A DNA stretch of 56,091 bases from Mesorhizobium escarrei (lineage in GTDB: Bacteria > Pseudomonadota > Alphaproteobacteria > Rhizobiales > Rhizobiaceae): the NCBI RefSeq assembly GCF_935825525.1, contig NZ_CAKXZT010000142.1:6641-62731 (forward strand), given 5' to 3'. Position numbers and translations under genes: made by a program. The notes under the pieces were generated by a model, which ran no database searches, was not told the DNA's origin, and saw only the letters and a list, made by a program, of their open reading frames with translations. Of the stretch, positions 7,723 through 16,644 are shown piece by piece; the first letter of the stretch is position 1, and each line of letters begins with the position of its first letter.

Positions 7723-8871
7723 CTAGCCTGGCCGACCGAACCACCGAACGATTTCATAGGCAGGCATTGGGCGGCGAAAACCCTTCAGCGTCAGATCGCC
7801 AACAAGAACGGATTCGACCAGCGACTCGACAGCGCCGAGGACCCGTTGGCTAACGAGAATCTGGCGGGACTTGGCGGCCTCGCACAATCGGGCGGCATGG
7901 TTCGACACGGTGCCAATGACCGCATAGTCCGAGCGCCGATCAAAACCGATGCGCCCGATGGTTGCGTGGCCCCTGGCAATGCCGATCCCAAAGCCAAGCA
8001 AATAGTCCCGCTTGCGCCATCGCTCTGAGTGCCCGTCAATCGCGTCACGCATCGCAGCAGCCATTGAGACAGCTCTCTCGCTGTGGTCGGCGCATGGGAG
8101 TGGATCGTTGAAAACCACGACGATACCGTCGCCCACGAACCTCTCGAGAGTCCCCTCGTGGCGGACAATTTGTTCACCAAGACAGGAATGATACTCGGCA
8201 AGAACTGTCATGACTTCTTCGGGTTCGGCGGTCTCCGCGAAGGCTGTAAAGCCGCGCAAATCGCAAAAGACAACGGTCACCTCGCGACGGTGGCTCTGCA
8301 AGAGCGCATCACCATTGCCCGCCGCAACGATGAGGTCGGCGACCTGTTCGGGCAGGAACCGCCTAAGCCGCGCCATTCGCTCGAGCTCCGTCACCTGCTC
8401 AGCTACGGTTTGCTCGAGCGAGCGATTCCAGTCGGAAAGTTGCGCGGCTTGGTCCTCAAGGCGTTTGGCTTGGCTCGCGACAGTGTCGTGAAGCGCCTTC
8501 TGGCGCAGCATCGAGCGCACCCGCGCTAACAGCGCCCTGTGCTCGAAGGGCTTAGTCAGATAGTCGTCGCCACCGGCGTCCAGCCCCTCGACCAAGTCGC
8601 GCGTGTCGGCTTTTGCGGTGACCAGAATAACGGGGATCGATCGCAGCGATTGATCGTGTTTGAGCATGCGTACCACACTGATGCCGTCGAGCTTCGGCAT
8701 CATGATGTCGAGCAGGATCAGATCCGGCGTGAGTTCGCGGGCTTTCGCAAGCCCCTCTTCACCATCGGCGGCGGTTGCAACTTCGTAGCCATTCGCCTCG
8801 AGGCGCATGCGCAGGATCTCGAGGTTTTCCGGAGTATCATCGACCGCGAGAATGCGAGGCGGATCGTGCAC
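7723..8871 (-). CDS. Response regulator fused to class III nucleotidyl cyclase
   Basis: 382 residues. An N-terminal receiver domain (about 5-120) has the acidic pair in LAVDDT, phospho-acceptor Asp55 in LILLDIMMP, and the conserved Lys in LTKPFEH. A coiled coil (about 130-170) leads to a class III cyclase domain (about 195-375) with metal-binding Asp204 in VVFCDLRGFTAF and Asp248 in FVGDGIVVVF, and a YAVIGTVSNHAARL base/transition-state region (Asn324, Arg328). It should make cAMP (or cGMP) under control of phosphorylation. I chose GTG 8871 because it follows GAGGGAGG and sits 13 bases after the previous stop; longer frames overlap that gene. It is the last gene of the kinase operon. Substrate specificity is not certain. 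Confidence 0.85.
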   Translation of the reverse strand: MHDPPRILAVDDTPENLEILRMRLEANGYEVATAADGEEGLAKARELTPDLILLDIMMPKLDGISVVRMLKHDQSLRSIPVILVTAKADTRDLVEGLDAGGDDYLTKPFEHRALLARVRSMLRQKALHDTVASQAKRLEDQAAQLSDWNRSLEQTVAEQVTELERMARLRRFLPEQVADLIVAAGNGDALLQSHRREVTVVFCDLRGFTAFAETAEPEEVMTVLAEYHSCLGEQIVRHEGTLERFVGDGIVVVFNDPLPCADHSERAVSMAAAMRDAIDGHSERWRKRDYLLGFGIGIARGHATIGRIGFDRRSDYAVIGTVSNHAARLCEAAKSRQILVSQRVLGAVESLVESVLVGDLTLKGFRRPMPAYEIVRWFGRPG

Positions 8872-8884
8872 GGCGCTGCCTCCC

Positions 8885-9250
8885 TCAAGAAAGGAACCCG
8901 CGAATCTCGGAAAGCAGCTGGCGCGGACTGAATGGCTTGGCAATGTAACCATCGCACCCAGAAGCAAGGGCTTTCGCCTCGTCGCCCGACAACGCATAGG
9001 AGGTGACGGCGATAATCGGAATGTGCCGGAGCGCCGGGTCGGCCTTGATGCGGCGAGCCGCTTCGTACCCGTCAATCACAGGGAGCTGAATGTCCATAAG
9101 GATCAGGTCTGGCTTGTGCGCTCCGGCTGCGGCGATGCCGGCGGCGCCGTCCGCCGCCTCGATCAGTTCGTATTCGGTGGTGGCAATGAGATCGCGGATG
9201 ATCTGGCGGTTGTCCTCGGTGTCTTCCACCATCAGGATTCGTTTGCTCAT
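8885..9250 (-). CDS. Single-domain response regulator (CheY/DivK-like)
   Basis: 121 residues, one receiver domain and nothing else: acidic pocket in LMVEDTEDN, phospho-acceptor Asp53 (LILMDIQLP), Thr83 (AVTSYA) and Lys105 (YIAKPF). Such proteins relay phosphate between kinases and effectors. Its ATG overlaps the stop of the histidine kinase (ATGA), so the two are translationally coupled and very likely a cognate pair. The receiver-cyclase gene follows after 13 bases, suggesting two outputs of one kinase. Confidence 0.9.
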   Translation of the reverse strand: MSKRILMVEDTEDNRQIIRDLIATTEYELIEAADGAAGIAAAGAHKPDLILMDIQLPVIDGYEAARRIKADPALRHIPIIAVTSYALSGDEAKALASGCDGYIAKPFSPRQLLSEIRGFLS

Positions 9251-11901
9251 GCGGCCCTCACGTCCTCATTCACCCGGATTGGTACCTTCAGACGGAATGT
9301 CGACCCTGACCCGATCACGGACTCGACGTCTATGGTTCCGCCATGCATTTCGACGATGCGCTTCGAGATCGCCAGGCCAAGACCGGTACCGCCCTTCTGC
9401 CTGGTACTGCTGTTGTCGACCTGCTGGAATTCTTCGAAGATGAGAGCCTGGTCCTCGGACGCGATGCCGGGACCGGTGTCTCGGACGGTCATCTCGAAGT
9501 GCCCGTCGACCGCATCGGCAAGAATGTCGACCGCACCCGATTCGGTGAACTTGACGGCATTGCCTGCAAGGTTGAGCAGAACCTGCGTCAAACGGCGTTC
9601 GTCCCCGCGGCCGATTGGAAGGTTCTCGGCAACAGTCGTTGAAAGCTCAAGACCCTTCGCCCGTGCCAGCGGCTCTACAGCCGTAACGGTCGATCGAACA
9701 ATCTGCGCGACGGAGTAGTCCTCGATCGCCAGCGTGAGCTGGCCGGCTTCGATCTTGGAAAGGTCGAGTACGTCGTTGATGAGCCCGAGGAGGTGACGAC
9801 CGTTTGCCTGCACGCGCGCGACGGTCGTCTTTGCCTTGTCCGGGAGTTCGCCGTAGATGCCGTCGACCAGCAGTTCTGTGAAGCCCAAGACCGAGTTGAG
9901 CGGTGTCCTGAGCTCGTGGCTCATATTCGCGAGGAACTGGGACTTGTGGCGGCTGGCTGCCTCCAGCTCCCGGCCTTTCTCCTCGATCTCGCGGAACAGC
10001 TTGGCATTCTGGATCGCGAGCACCGATTGGGCTGCGAAGGTCTCCAGCAGGTGGACAACTTGCTCATCGAAGGCACCTGGCTTGTGGCGCCTGACGACCA
10101 GTGCACCGACGATCTTGTTGGGCCTCAGCAGCGGAACGATCAGGATACCGCGATATCCGGCGTCGACGATCGTCTTTCTTACAAGGAAGGATGAGGTCTC
10201 CTCGCTGAGGTCGGGAAACTGCACCGGCATGCAGCGCCCGGGCGCGTCGCCGATCCCCATGTCGGCCAGCCCGATCGTCTGGTGCGAGACTGCGGCGATA
10301 AGCTCATTGCTCATACCGAAGTTTGCGCGCGGACGGAATTGCTGCCGCGTGCTGCTGAACACGTAGATGGTGCCAGCATCCGTTTCCGACAACTGGACCG
10401 CCTTGGCAACGATCGTCTTCAGCACCGTGTCGAGATCCAGCGTCGAATTGACCGCCTTGCTCACCTCACCAAGAGCCTCGAGCTCACCAACAGACGCGGC
10501 AAGCTCGCGAGTCCGTGACTGCACCGCCTCGAAGAGCCGCGCATTCTCGATGGCGATCACGGCCTGGTCGGCGAATGTCTCGACGAGCGCGATCTCCTTG
10601 GGATTGAAAGGTTGCGGCTCAACCCTCGTCATGACGAATACGCCAACGAGATCACCTTCCCGCAACAGCGGGGCAGCGAGGACGGTGCGGAAGCCGCCTG
10701 CCTCGGCGATCAAGGCAACGCGGTAGTCCGGATCAGCCGTCACGTCTTCGATTTGGACGATCCGCCGTTCTTCGATTACGCGCCCTACGGCGGAGCCTCG
10801 GCCTGCGGCAAGGGCCGGAGTTGGATTGGCGTCCACATAAGCACGGAAACTGGGCGGGTAGCCATGCGCCGACACATAGCGGAATACGCCATCCAGCGAC
10901 TGCACGATACCACCCTTGTCGGCACGGCAGAGCCTGATAGCCGATTCCACCAACGTATCGAGCACGACCTGCAGATCGAAGGTCGAGCGGCTGATGACCT
11001 TCAGAACGTCTGCAGTAGCTGTCTGCTGCTGAAGAGCTTCATCGAGCTGCTGGGTGCGCGCCTCAATCTCCCGATACAGGCGCCCCAGCTGCTCGGATGT
11101 CTGGTTGACATTGTCCGCAAGCGCTCCCAGCTCGTCCCGGTTGGCGACGGCAACCTGTTGGGCGAAGTCGCCGGCCGCTATCTGGCTGAGACGCATCTCG
11201 ATCTTCTTGACCGGTTCAATCAACGACCAGGAGATGATGTAGCCGAGCCCCAACGCCAGCAGGATGCTGCCCACCGCAAACGAGGCCACGATCAGTCTGG
11301 ACGTGCCGTACGCACCCTCGGTCGTTTCGATTGCCGCCACCATGTCGGCTTCGGCCATGTTGACCAGCTGGTTTGTCAGCCGCTCAAGGCGATCAGCCGA
11401 CGGTATGATTTTATCGAGCTGAACCTTGCGCGCCTCCCCAGTGCGGCCGGCGCGGACGAGCTCTGCCACGTGCGTCACCCCATCTGTAAGCCGTTCGTAC
11501 TCTTGCCGGACCTGACCGAGCACTTCCGCCTCACTCTCGGCGACGAACTCCATGCGGTCGAGGTCGTAGCCGAACTGATTGAGCTGGCGCAGCGCCGCAT
11601 CCAGCATCCGGTCGTCCTGGAGCAACAGGGCGGTGGAGATGCCGTAGAGCTGGGTGGTCGTATCGTGCTGTACCTGGCGGTAGGCCGCGATCCTGCGCTG
11701 CAGCTTGATCAGCTCGTTGGTCTGATCGTTCACCCCACTCAGCACCTGCAACCCGACGGCCCCGAGCACGATCAGCAGGCCGACGATCGACAGGAACGCG
11801 ATCAAGAGCTTGGTCTGGACGCGCGCCGGCAGCCGGGCAACCCAGCCAACGAGCCGGTTCGTTATGCTATTTGGATTCTTCCAAGAGGCTGAGAAGGTCA
11901 T
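9247..11901 (-). CDS. Membrane sensor histidine kinase, HAMP-GAF-GAF-HisKA-HATPase
   Basis: 884 residues. TM1 at about 32-54, a helical periplasmic domain of about 145 residues (55-200, four-helix-bundle type), TM2 at about 203-228, HAMP to about 277, a coiled coil, GAF 1 (about 305-455), GAF 2 (about 485-632), HisKA with His662 in SHELRTPLN, and an ATPase domain with N box NLAGNAVKFT, G1 DTGPGI and G2 GTGLGLAIS. It autophosphorylates and should pass phosphate to the receivers encoded next. ATG 11901 follows GGAGGAG with proper spacing and overlaps the end of the SCO gene by 35 bases; a longer frame to 11958 is unlikely. Decayed sequence like its second GAF domain is at 17830-18140. Confidence 0.9.
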   Translation of the reverse strand: MTFSASWKNPNSITNRLVGWVARLPARVQTKLLIAFLSIVGLLIVLGAVGLQVLSGVNDQTNELIKLQRRIAAYRQVQHDTTTQLYGISTALLLQDDRMLDAALRQLNQFGYDLDRMEFVAESEAEVLGQVRQEYERLTDGVTHVAELVRAGRTGEARKVQLDKIIPSADRLERLTNQLVNMAEADMVAAIETTEGAYGTSRLIVASFAVGSILLALGLGYIISWSLIEPVKKIEMRLSQIAAGDFAQQVAVANRDELGALADNVNQTSEQLGRLYREIEARTQQLDEALQQQTATADVLKVISRSTFDLQVVLDTLVESAIRLCRADKGGIVQSLDGVFRYVSAHGYPPSFRAYVDANPTPALAAGRGSAVGRVIEERRIVQIEDVTADPDYRVALIAEAGGFRTVLAAPLLREGDLVGVFVMTRVEPQPFNPKEIALVETFADQAVIAIENARLFEAVQSRTRELAASVGELEALGEVSKAVNSTLDLDTVLKTIVAKAVQLSETDAGTIYVFSSTRQQFRPRANFGMSNELIAAVSHQTIGLADMGIGDAPGRCMPVQFPDLSEETSSFLVRKTIVDAGYRGILIVPLLRPNKIVGALVVRRHKPGAFDEQVVHLLETFAAQSVLAIQNAKLFREIEEKGRELEAASRHKSQFLANMSHELRTPLNSVLGFTELLVDGIYGELPDKAKTTVARVQANGRHLLGLINDVLDLSKIEAGQLTLAIEDYSVAQIVRSTVTAVEPLARAKGLELSTTVAENLPIGRGDERRLTQVLLNLAGNAVKFTESGAVDILADAVDGHFEMTVRDTGPGIASEDQALIFEEFQQVDNSSTRQKGGTGLGLAISKRIVEMHGGTIDVESVIGSGSTFRLKVPIRVNEDVRAA

Positions 11902-12451
11902 CCCGGAACTCCTCCAGGTCGAACCGGACACCAAGATACTGTACTCGCAAGATGCCACCGGGGTCCACGAGCGACGTCAACAAGGTATGGTCGACATCTC
12001 CGTTCGCCGCCTTCTTCGCGATGACCCCGTATTTCCGTCCAACCTCATGGACAATCGCCGGATCACCGGTAAGAAACGACCAGCCCTTCAGATCGGCGCC
12101 AAAATTCTGCGCATATTCCTTCAAAACATCGGGCGTGTCGCGCTCCGGGTCGACGGTGATCGAAACGAAGGCGATTTTGGGTCCGAACGCACTACCCAAC
12201 TTTTCCCGCACGCTGGCCATATGGGCAGTCAGCATGGGGCAGACGTCGGTACAGTACGTATAGATAAATGAGACGGCGACCACCTTGCCGCGAAAGTCGT
12301 GCAGCGACACTCGCACACCGTCCTGCGATACCAAGGTAAAGTCCGGCGCCTGTCCAATCGTCGGCAGGCGCTCCTCGTGCGGCGCGTCATGCGCATGTGC
12401 CGGCCCGGCCATCAGCGCAAGCAGCAAGATGCGCGCCGGCCACTCGCTCAC
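11867..12451 (-). CDS. SCO1/SenC-family copper/thiol protein
   Basis: 194 residues: an N-terminal hydrophobic export signal (ARILLLALMAGPAHA) and a thioredoxin fold with the CxxxC motif Cys67/Cys71 (YTYCTDVCPM) and the distal His155 (VDHTLL) that together bind copper in SCO proteins. Family roles are delivery of Cu to the CuA site of cytochrome oxidase, or thiol-disulfide exchange, in the periplasm. The GTG start at 12451 overlaps the stop of the preceding binding-protein gene (GTGA), so it is coupled to the five-gene array. No cytochrome oxidase genes are near, so its partner may be one of the Cys-rich binding proteins or the kinase; that is inference. Confidence 0.88.
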   Translation of the reverse strand: MSEWPARILLLALMAGPAHAHDAPHEERLPTIGQAPDFTLVSQDGVRVSLHDFRGKVVAVSFIYTYCTDVCPMLTAHMASVREKLGSAFGPKIAFVSITVDPERDTPDVLKEYAQNFGADLKGWSFLTGDPAIVHEVGRKYGVIAKKAANGDVDHTLLTSLVDPGGILRVQYLGVRFDLEEFRDDLLSLLEESK

Positions 12452-13455
12452 GTTTTCATCTCGCGCTTGACCTGGTTGAAAAAGCGCCAATCGGTGCCGT
12501 TCGCGATGATCTCGTTTGGGCTCGACTTGACAATCCCGGCTTCATGCAGCCGCAGCGAGAAGAACCTCATCGTGTCCTCGGGATCGAAGTCGCGCCAATT
12601 GGAATATGGGAGCTCGCGGAGCGCCTGCACGGCGTAGTCGTAGTGTTCGGTGCGTCCGCCATCTACCAGGAGGCGTGCCACCCGTTCCGGTTCGGCCGCG
12701 CAGATGTCGGCCGATTTGATGATGGCCCGGATGACGCGCTTGGTGGCAGCTGGATTTTTCTCGGCATAGGCGGCGTTGACCGCCAGCATGCAGCAGTAAT
12801 ATTGCGACCACGGCCGGTCCTTGGAACTGTCGAGGATGACGTGGCCGACTTTGCGGGAGCGGAGGTCTTGAGCCTCAGGCGGAAAAGCCAGGAAGGCGTC
12901 GACCTTGCCCTCGGCGAAGAGCTCCGCCGGCTTTGCCTCGCCGACGATCCATTCGATGTCGCGTTGCGGATCGAGGCCGACATAGGTCGCCATGGCACTG
13001 ACGAAGATATGCGGATCCGACGATAGATTGCCGCCGACGCCGACTTTGCGGCCCTTGAGATCCGCGATGCTCTTGATGTCCTCGCGTCCGAACAACTCGT
13101 AGCAGCCGACATGCACTCCGGAGATCACCTTGATCGGGGCGCCAGTGTCGACCGGAATGATTAGGGCCGTGGCAAAGTCAATGCCGAAGTCGATGTCGCC
13201 GCGCGCCAGCATCTCGGTCTGGGCGATGCCGGCCTCGGCGGCCACGAAGCCGAAATCTGAGAACCCCTCTGCGCGGATCAGATCCTCGGCGACGTACTGC
13301 GGAGCGATGCAGATACCAGGCGCCGCCGCAAAGCGGGCGATCGTGGTTTCAGGTGCAGCTTCGGCGGCGGCCGCGTTGCGGCCCTTTGCAAGACCCGCGG
13401 CTGCGAGCGCAGACAGCCCTGTAAGGAAACGGCGACGGTTCTGGACAATCTGCAC
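12448..13455 (-). CDS. NMT1/THI5-like substrate-binding protein, copy A
   Basis: 335 residues. Twin-arginine signal at the start (NRRRFLTGL, then an Ala-rich stretch), followed by a periplasmic binding-protein fold of the NMT1/SsuA type (GICIAPQYVAEDLIRAEGF; ADLKGRKVGVGG; AFLAFPPEAQDLR). Five Cys shared by all five paralogues are Cys49, Cys118 in HVGCYEL, Cys221-Cys222 in QYYCCML, and Cys252. Start is GTG 13455 after AAGGAGAG. It is the last of the array and the one coupled to the SCO gene. Family members deliver small ligands to ABC importers, but no permease or ATPase is adjacent. Ligand unknown. Confidence 0.85.
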   Translation of the reverse strand: MQIVQNRRRFLTGLSALAAAGLAKGRNAAAAEAAPETTIARFAAAPGICIAPQYVAEDLIRAEGFSDFGFVAAEAGIAQTEMLARGDIDFGIDFATALIIPVDTGAPIKVISGVHVGCYELFGREDIKSIADLKGRKVGVGGNLSSDPHIFVSAMATYVGLDPQRDIEWIVGEAKPAELFAEGKVDAFLAFPPEAQDLRSRKVGHVILDSSKDRPWSQYYCCMLAVNAAYAEKNPAATKRVIRAIIKSADICAAEPERVARLLVDGGRTEHYDYAVQALRELPYSNWRDFDPEDTMRFFSLRLHEAGIVKSSPNEIIANGTDWRFFNQVKREMKT

Positions 13456-13501
13456 GAGTCTCTCCTTCCCTTGAAAAAGGCACCGCGTGTCGGCGATAGG
13501 T

Positions 13502-14509
13502 CTACGTCTTCAGCTCTCTCTTTAGCTCGTTGAGGAACCGCCAATCGGTACGGTCTGCGATGATCTTCTGGGGGCCCGACCTGATCATGCCAGCCTCTTG
13601 AAGTCGCAGCGCGTAAAACCGGATCGTGTCTTCCGGATCGTATTCTCGCCACTTGTTGTAAGGCACGTCGGTCATCGTCTGCAGTGCGTAGTCATAGTTA
13701 GCCGTGAATCCGTCATCGACGATCTGTCGTGCGACGCGCTGTGGCTCAGAGACGCAAAGGTCCGTGGCTTTCAGAATGGCGCGGACGACGCGCTTGGTCG
13801 CGATCGGATTGTTGTGAACGAAGTCGGCGTTGCCGGCCAGCATGCAGCAAAAGTACTGCGACCAGGGACGATCGACGGCGCTGTTGATTACTACGTGGCC
13901 GACGTTTTGGGCGCGCAGTTCTTGAGGCTCGGGCGGAAAGCCGAGGAACGCATCGATTTCCCCTCGCGTGAAGAGCGTCATTGGTTTGATGCTCGGGCTG
14001 GTGACCCAATTTATGTCCTTCAGTGGATCCAGTCCGACATAGGCCGCCATGCCCGTCAAAAATACATGCGGACTCGAGCCCAAGGCTTGGACGCCGACAC
14101 TCTTGCCCTTCAGGTCTCTAATCCCGCGGATATTCTCGTTTCCGAATAGCTCAAAGCAGCCAGGGTGCACCCCGGCCAGCACCGCGATCGGGCCCCCTGC
14201 ATCCATCGTCACCACAAGCGGCGCGGCGAAATTCAAAGTAAAGTCCACCTGGCCACTCGCGACCGCGTCAGATTGCCCCGCGGCTGTCTCAGTCATTACA
14301 TAGCGAACCTCGGCGAAGCCCTCCGCATACAACAACTCCTCGGCAACATATTGAGGCGCGATGCAGATGCCCCTGATCTTTGCAAGGCGGACGCTAGTCG
14401 TTTCCGGCGGTGGCTCTGCGGGGAGCGATTGCTGGACCCCAACGAGGCTCGCGGTGCCAGCTGCCGAAAGGCCGGCCAAGAAGCGCCTGCGGCTCTGGAT
14501 GATTTGCAT
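13502..14509 (-). CDS. NMT1/THI5-like substrate-binding protein, copy B
   Basis: 335 residues, same layout as copy A: Tat signal with SRRRFLAGL, first strand region GICIAPQYVAEELLYAEGF, HPGCFEL motif near 115, QYFCCML near 220 and DLCVSEPQ near 250, ending in ELKRELKT. It belongs to the APQYVAEE subtype with A and D. ATG 14509 is preceded by GAAGGAGAGGCT. The gap to copy A is 46 bases. The tail segment (TDWRFLNELKRELKT) is nearly invariant between copies, pointing to a structural role or recent duplication. Confidence 0.85.
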   Translation of the reverse strand: MQIIQSRRRFLAGLSAAGTASLVGVQQSLPAEPPPETTSVRLAKIRGICIAPQYVAEELLYAEGFAEVRYVMTETAAGQSDAVASGQVDFTLNFAAPLVVTMDAGGPIAVLAGVHPGCFELFGNENIRGIRDLKGKSVGVQALGSSPHVFLTGMAAYVGLDPLKDINWVTSPSIKPMTLFTRGEIDAFLGFPPEPQELRAQNVGHVVINSAVDRPWSQYFCCMLAGNADFVHNNPIATKRVVRAILKATDLCVSEPQRVARQIVDDGFTANYDYALQTMTDVPYNKWREYDPEDTIRFYALRLQEAGMIRSGPQKIIADRTDWRFLNELKRELKT

Positions 14510-14554
14510 AGCCTCTCCTTCTCTCGATAGGGCGCACGGCGTGTTGGCGATTAC

Positions 14555-15565
14555 CTATGTCTTCAACTCCCGCTTCAGCTCGTCGAGGAAGCGCCAGTCC
14601 GTCCCGCTGGAGATGATCTCTTGCGGGCTCGACTTGATCATGCCCGTTTCGTACATGCGCAGCGCGTAGAAGCGCATCGAGGCTTCGGCATCGAAATCCC
14701 GCCATCTGTCGTACCGGATGTCGCCAAGCGTTTGCAGCGCGAGTTCGTAGCTGGGGACGAAACCTCGATCGACCATCTGCCCTGCAGTCCACGACGGATC
14801 CGACGCGCAGAGGTCGGCGCCCTTGAGAATGGCCCTGAGCACGCGCTTCGTCGCCACCGGATGTCTGTCGACATAATCCGCAGTCGCGGAAATCATACAG
14901 CAGAAATGCTGCGACCAGGGCGGGTCGGTGGTCGAGTTGAGGATCGTGTGGCCTACTTTCCTGGAGCGAAGTTCCTGCGTGCGGGGCGGTTGGCCGAGCA
15001 CTGCATCGTACTTTCCTTCGACGAAGCCTTCCGCAAAATTGTGCTCTTCGATGACCCATTCGATGTCGTTGACGGGATCGAGCCCAACATAGGCGGCCAT
15101 CAGAGAAACCAACACGTATTGCGGCGAATCAAGCGTAAAGACCCCAACCCGCTTTCCCCGCAGATCCGAGATGCCTTTGACGCTGTCGTTGGCGATCAGT
15201 TCGAGGCACCCGGAATGCAGTCCGCTTAGTACCCTGATCGGCACTCCTGCATCGATCGACGCCAGATGAATCGGCACGTAGTTCACACTGAAATCCGTAT
15301 CGCCGTTTGCGATCCACGCCGAATGATCAACCTTCTTGTCACCTTGCACATAGCGGACATCGGTGAACCCCTCGGCGCTCAGCATCTCACCGGCGAGGTA
15401 CAGGCCCGCCCAGCAATAGGCGCCGCCGATGTACCGCGGCAGGCGGACCGAGGTGGTCTCCGGCAGCGGCTCAGCCCAGGCTTGCGTCGAGGTGCCGATA
15501 AGGCCCGCGGCGCCGGCTGACGCAGCGCCGGCTAGGAAACGGCGACGGTTCTGGATGATCTTCAT
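14555..15565 (-). CDS. NMT1/THI5-like substrate-binding protein, copy C
   Basis: 336 residues. Tat signal NRRRFLAGAASAG. It differs from A, B and D at the ligand-proximal N-terminal strand: GGAYCWAGLYLAGEMLSAEG in place of GICIAPQYVAEE. The other shared marks remain: HSGCLEL, QHFCCMI, DLCASDP and the C-terminal ELKRELKT. This defines a second subtype shared with copy E. ATG 15565 follows GAAGGAGAGGCTT. Spacing to copy B is 45 bases, consistent with one transcript. Confidence 0.85.
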   Translation of the reverse strand: MKIIQNRRRFLAGAASAGAAGLIGTSTQAWAEPLPETTSVRLPRYIGGAYCWAGLYLAGEMLSAEGFTDVRYVQGDKKVDHSAWIANGDTDFSVNYVPIHLASIDAGVPIRVLSGLHSGCLELIANDSVKGISDLRGKRVGVFTLDSPQYVLVSLMAAYVGLDPVNDIEWVIEEHNFAEGFVEGKYDAVLGQPPRTQELRSRKVGHTILNSTTDPPWSQHFCCMISATADYVDRHPVATKRVLRAILKGADLCASDPSWTAGQMVDRGFVPSYELALQTLGDIRYDRWRDFDAEASMRFYALRMYETGMIKSSPQEIISSGTDWRFLDELKRELKT

Positions 15566-15609
15566 AAGCCTCTCCTTCCCTCGATAGGGCGACGGCGTGT
15601 GGCGATTGC

Positions 15610-16614
15610 CTACGTCTTCAACTCCTCCTTCAGTTCGTTTAAGAAACGCCAGTCGGTGCCCTGGGCCAGGAGCTTCTGGGGGGTGCTCTTGAGCATCCCG
15701 ACCTCGTGGAGGCGCAGGGCGTAGAAGCGCACGGTGTCCTCAGCGCTATACTCACGCCAACCGTAGGGGATCGCCTTCATGACCTGGAGGGCATGGTCAT
15801 AGCGCTTAGTATAGCCCTGGTCCACCATGAACTGCGCGGACTGCTCGGGCTCGCTGGCGCAGAAATCCGCCGCTTTCAAGATGGCGCGGAGGGCGCGTTT
15901 GGTGGCCACCGGATTCGTGCGGACGAACTCCCGGTTCCCAGCCAGCATGCAGCAGAAGTATTGGGACCAGGGCCGGTCCACGGTGCTGCTAATCACCACA
16001 TGGCCGATCTGCTGCTCCCGCATTTCCTGCGGTTCGGGGGGAAAGCCTAGGTAGGCATCGATCTTCCCCTCACTTAGGAGCCGGATGGACTCGGGTCCCG
16101 AATGCGTGACGAAGTGTATATCCTTATGGAGGTCCAGGCCCACATACGCCGTCATAGCGGCGAGAAAGACGTATCGGCTGGAATCTAGCGTCGGCACGGC
16201 CACGGTCTTCCCCTTGAGGTCGCGGATCGCCTGGACGCGATCGGTCCCGAACAGCTCAAAGCAGCCGACGTGGAGTCCTGCCAGGATGACGATGGGATCC
16301 CCCGCCTCCAGGCGGAGAAGGAGCGGGGCGGCGAAATGCCCATTGAGGTCGGCTTCACCGGAGGCGAGGGCCGTCGCGATGTCTGCGGTCCCCTTTTTTT
16401 GGACGTAGTGCACCTCGGTGAACCCTTCGCTGCGCAGCAGTTCTTCGGCTACATACTGGGGGGCCTGACAGATACTGGGAATCCGGACGAGCCGGATCCG
16501 CGTCGTCTCAGGCGGTGGCTCGGCCCACGCCTTTGTCGCCGTTCCGAAAAAGCTCGCAGCGCCGGCCGCCGCGGCGGCCGCCACGAAAGTGCGGCGATTC
16601 TGGATGATCTGCAT
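15610..16614 (-). CDS. NMT1/THI5-like substrate-binding protein, copy D
   Basis: 334 residues. Signal with NRRTFVAAAAAAGAASFFG, a variant of the twin-arginine motif. Subtype APQYVAEE (SICQAPQYVAEELLRSEGF). Shared motifs: HVGCFEL, QYFCCML, DFCASEPE and a slightly altered tail ELKEELKT. Downstream of it (copy C) and upstream (copy E) are the other subtype, so the order alternates. ATG 16614 follows AGGGAGG at eight bases. Its DNA contains longer G and C runs than its neighbours, hinting at a different history for this copy. Confidence 0.85.
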   Translation of the reverse strand: MQIIQNRRTFVAAAAAAGAASFFGTATKAWAEPPPETTRIRLVRIPSICQAPQYVAEELLRSEGFTEVHYVQKKGTADIATALASGEADLNGHFAAPLLLRLEAGDPIVILAGLHVGCFELFGTDRVQAIRDLKGKTVAVPTLDSSRYVFLAAMTAYVGLDLHKDIHFVTHSGPESIRLLSEGKIDAYLGFPPEPQEMREQQIGHVVISSTVDRPWSQYFCCMLAGNREFVRTNPVATKRALRAILKAADFCASEPEQSAQFMVDQGYTKRYDHALQVMKAIPYGWREYSAEDTVRFYALRLHEVGMLKSTPQKLLAQGTDWRFLNELKEELKT

Positions 16615-16644
16615 CGGACGGTCCTCCCTTCGAGAGAAATGGGA

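Noticed and set aside
8871..9075. Longer N-terminus for the receiver-cyclase
   Set aside because: It would overlap the receiver gene by about 190 bases and encodes no domain; GTG 8871 has a strong ribosome-binding site.
10612..11892. 426-codon plus-strand frame opposite the histidine kinase
   Set aside because: Antisense shadow in GC-rich DNA. The minus strand encodes complete HAMP/GAF domains, and the plus reading has no family motif.
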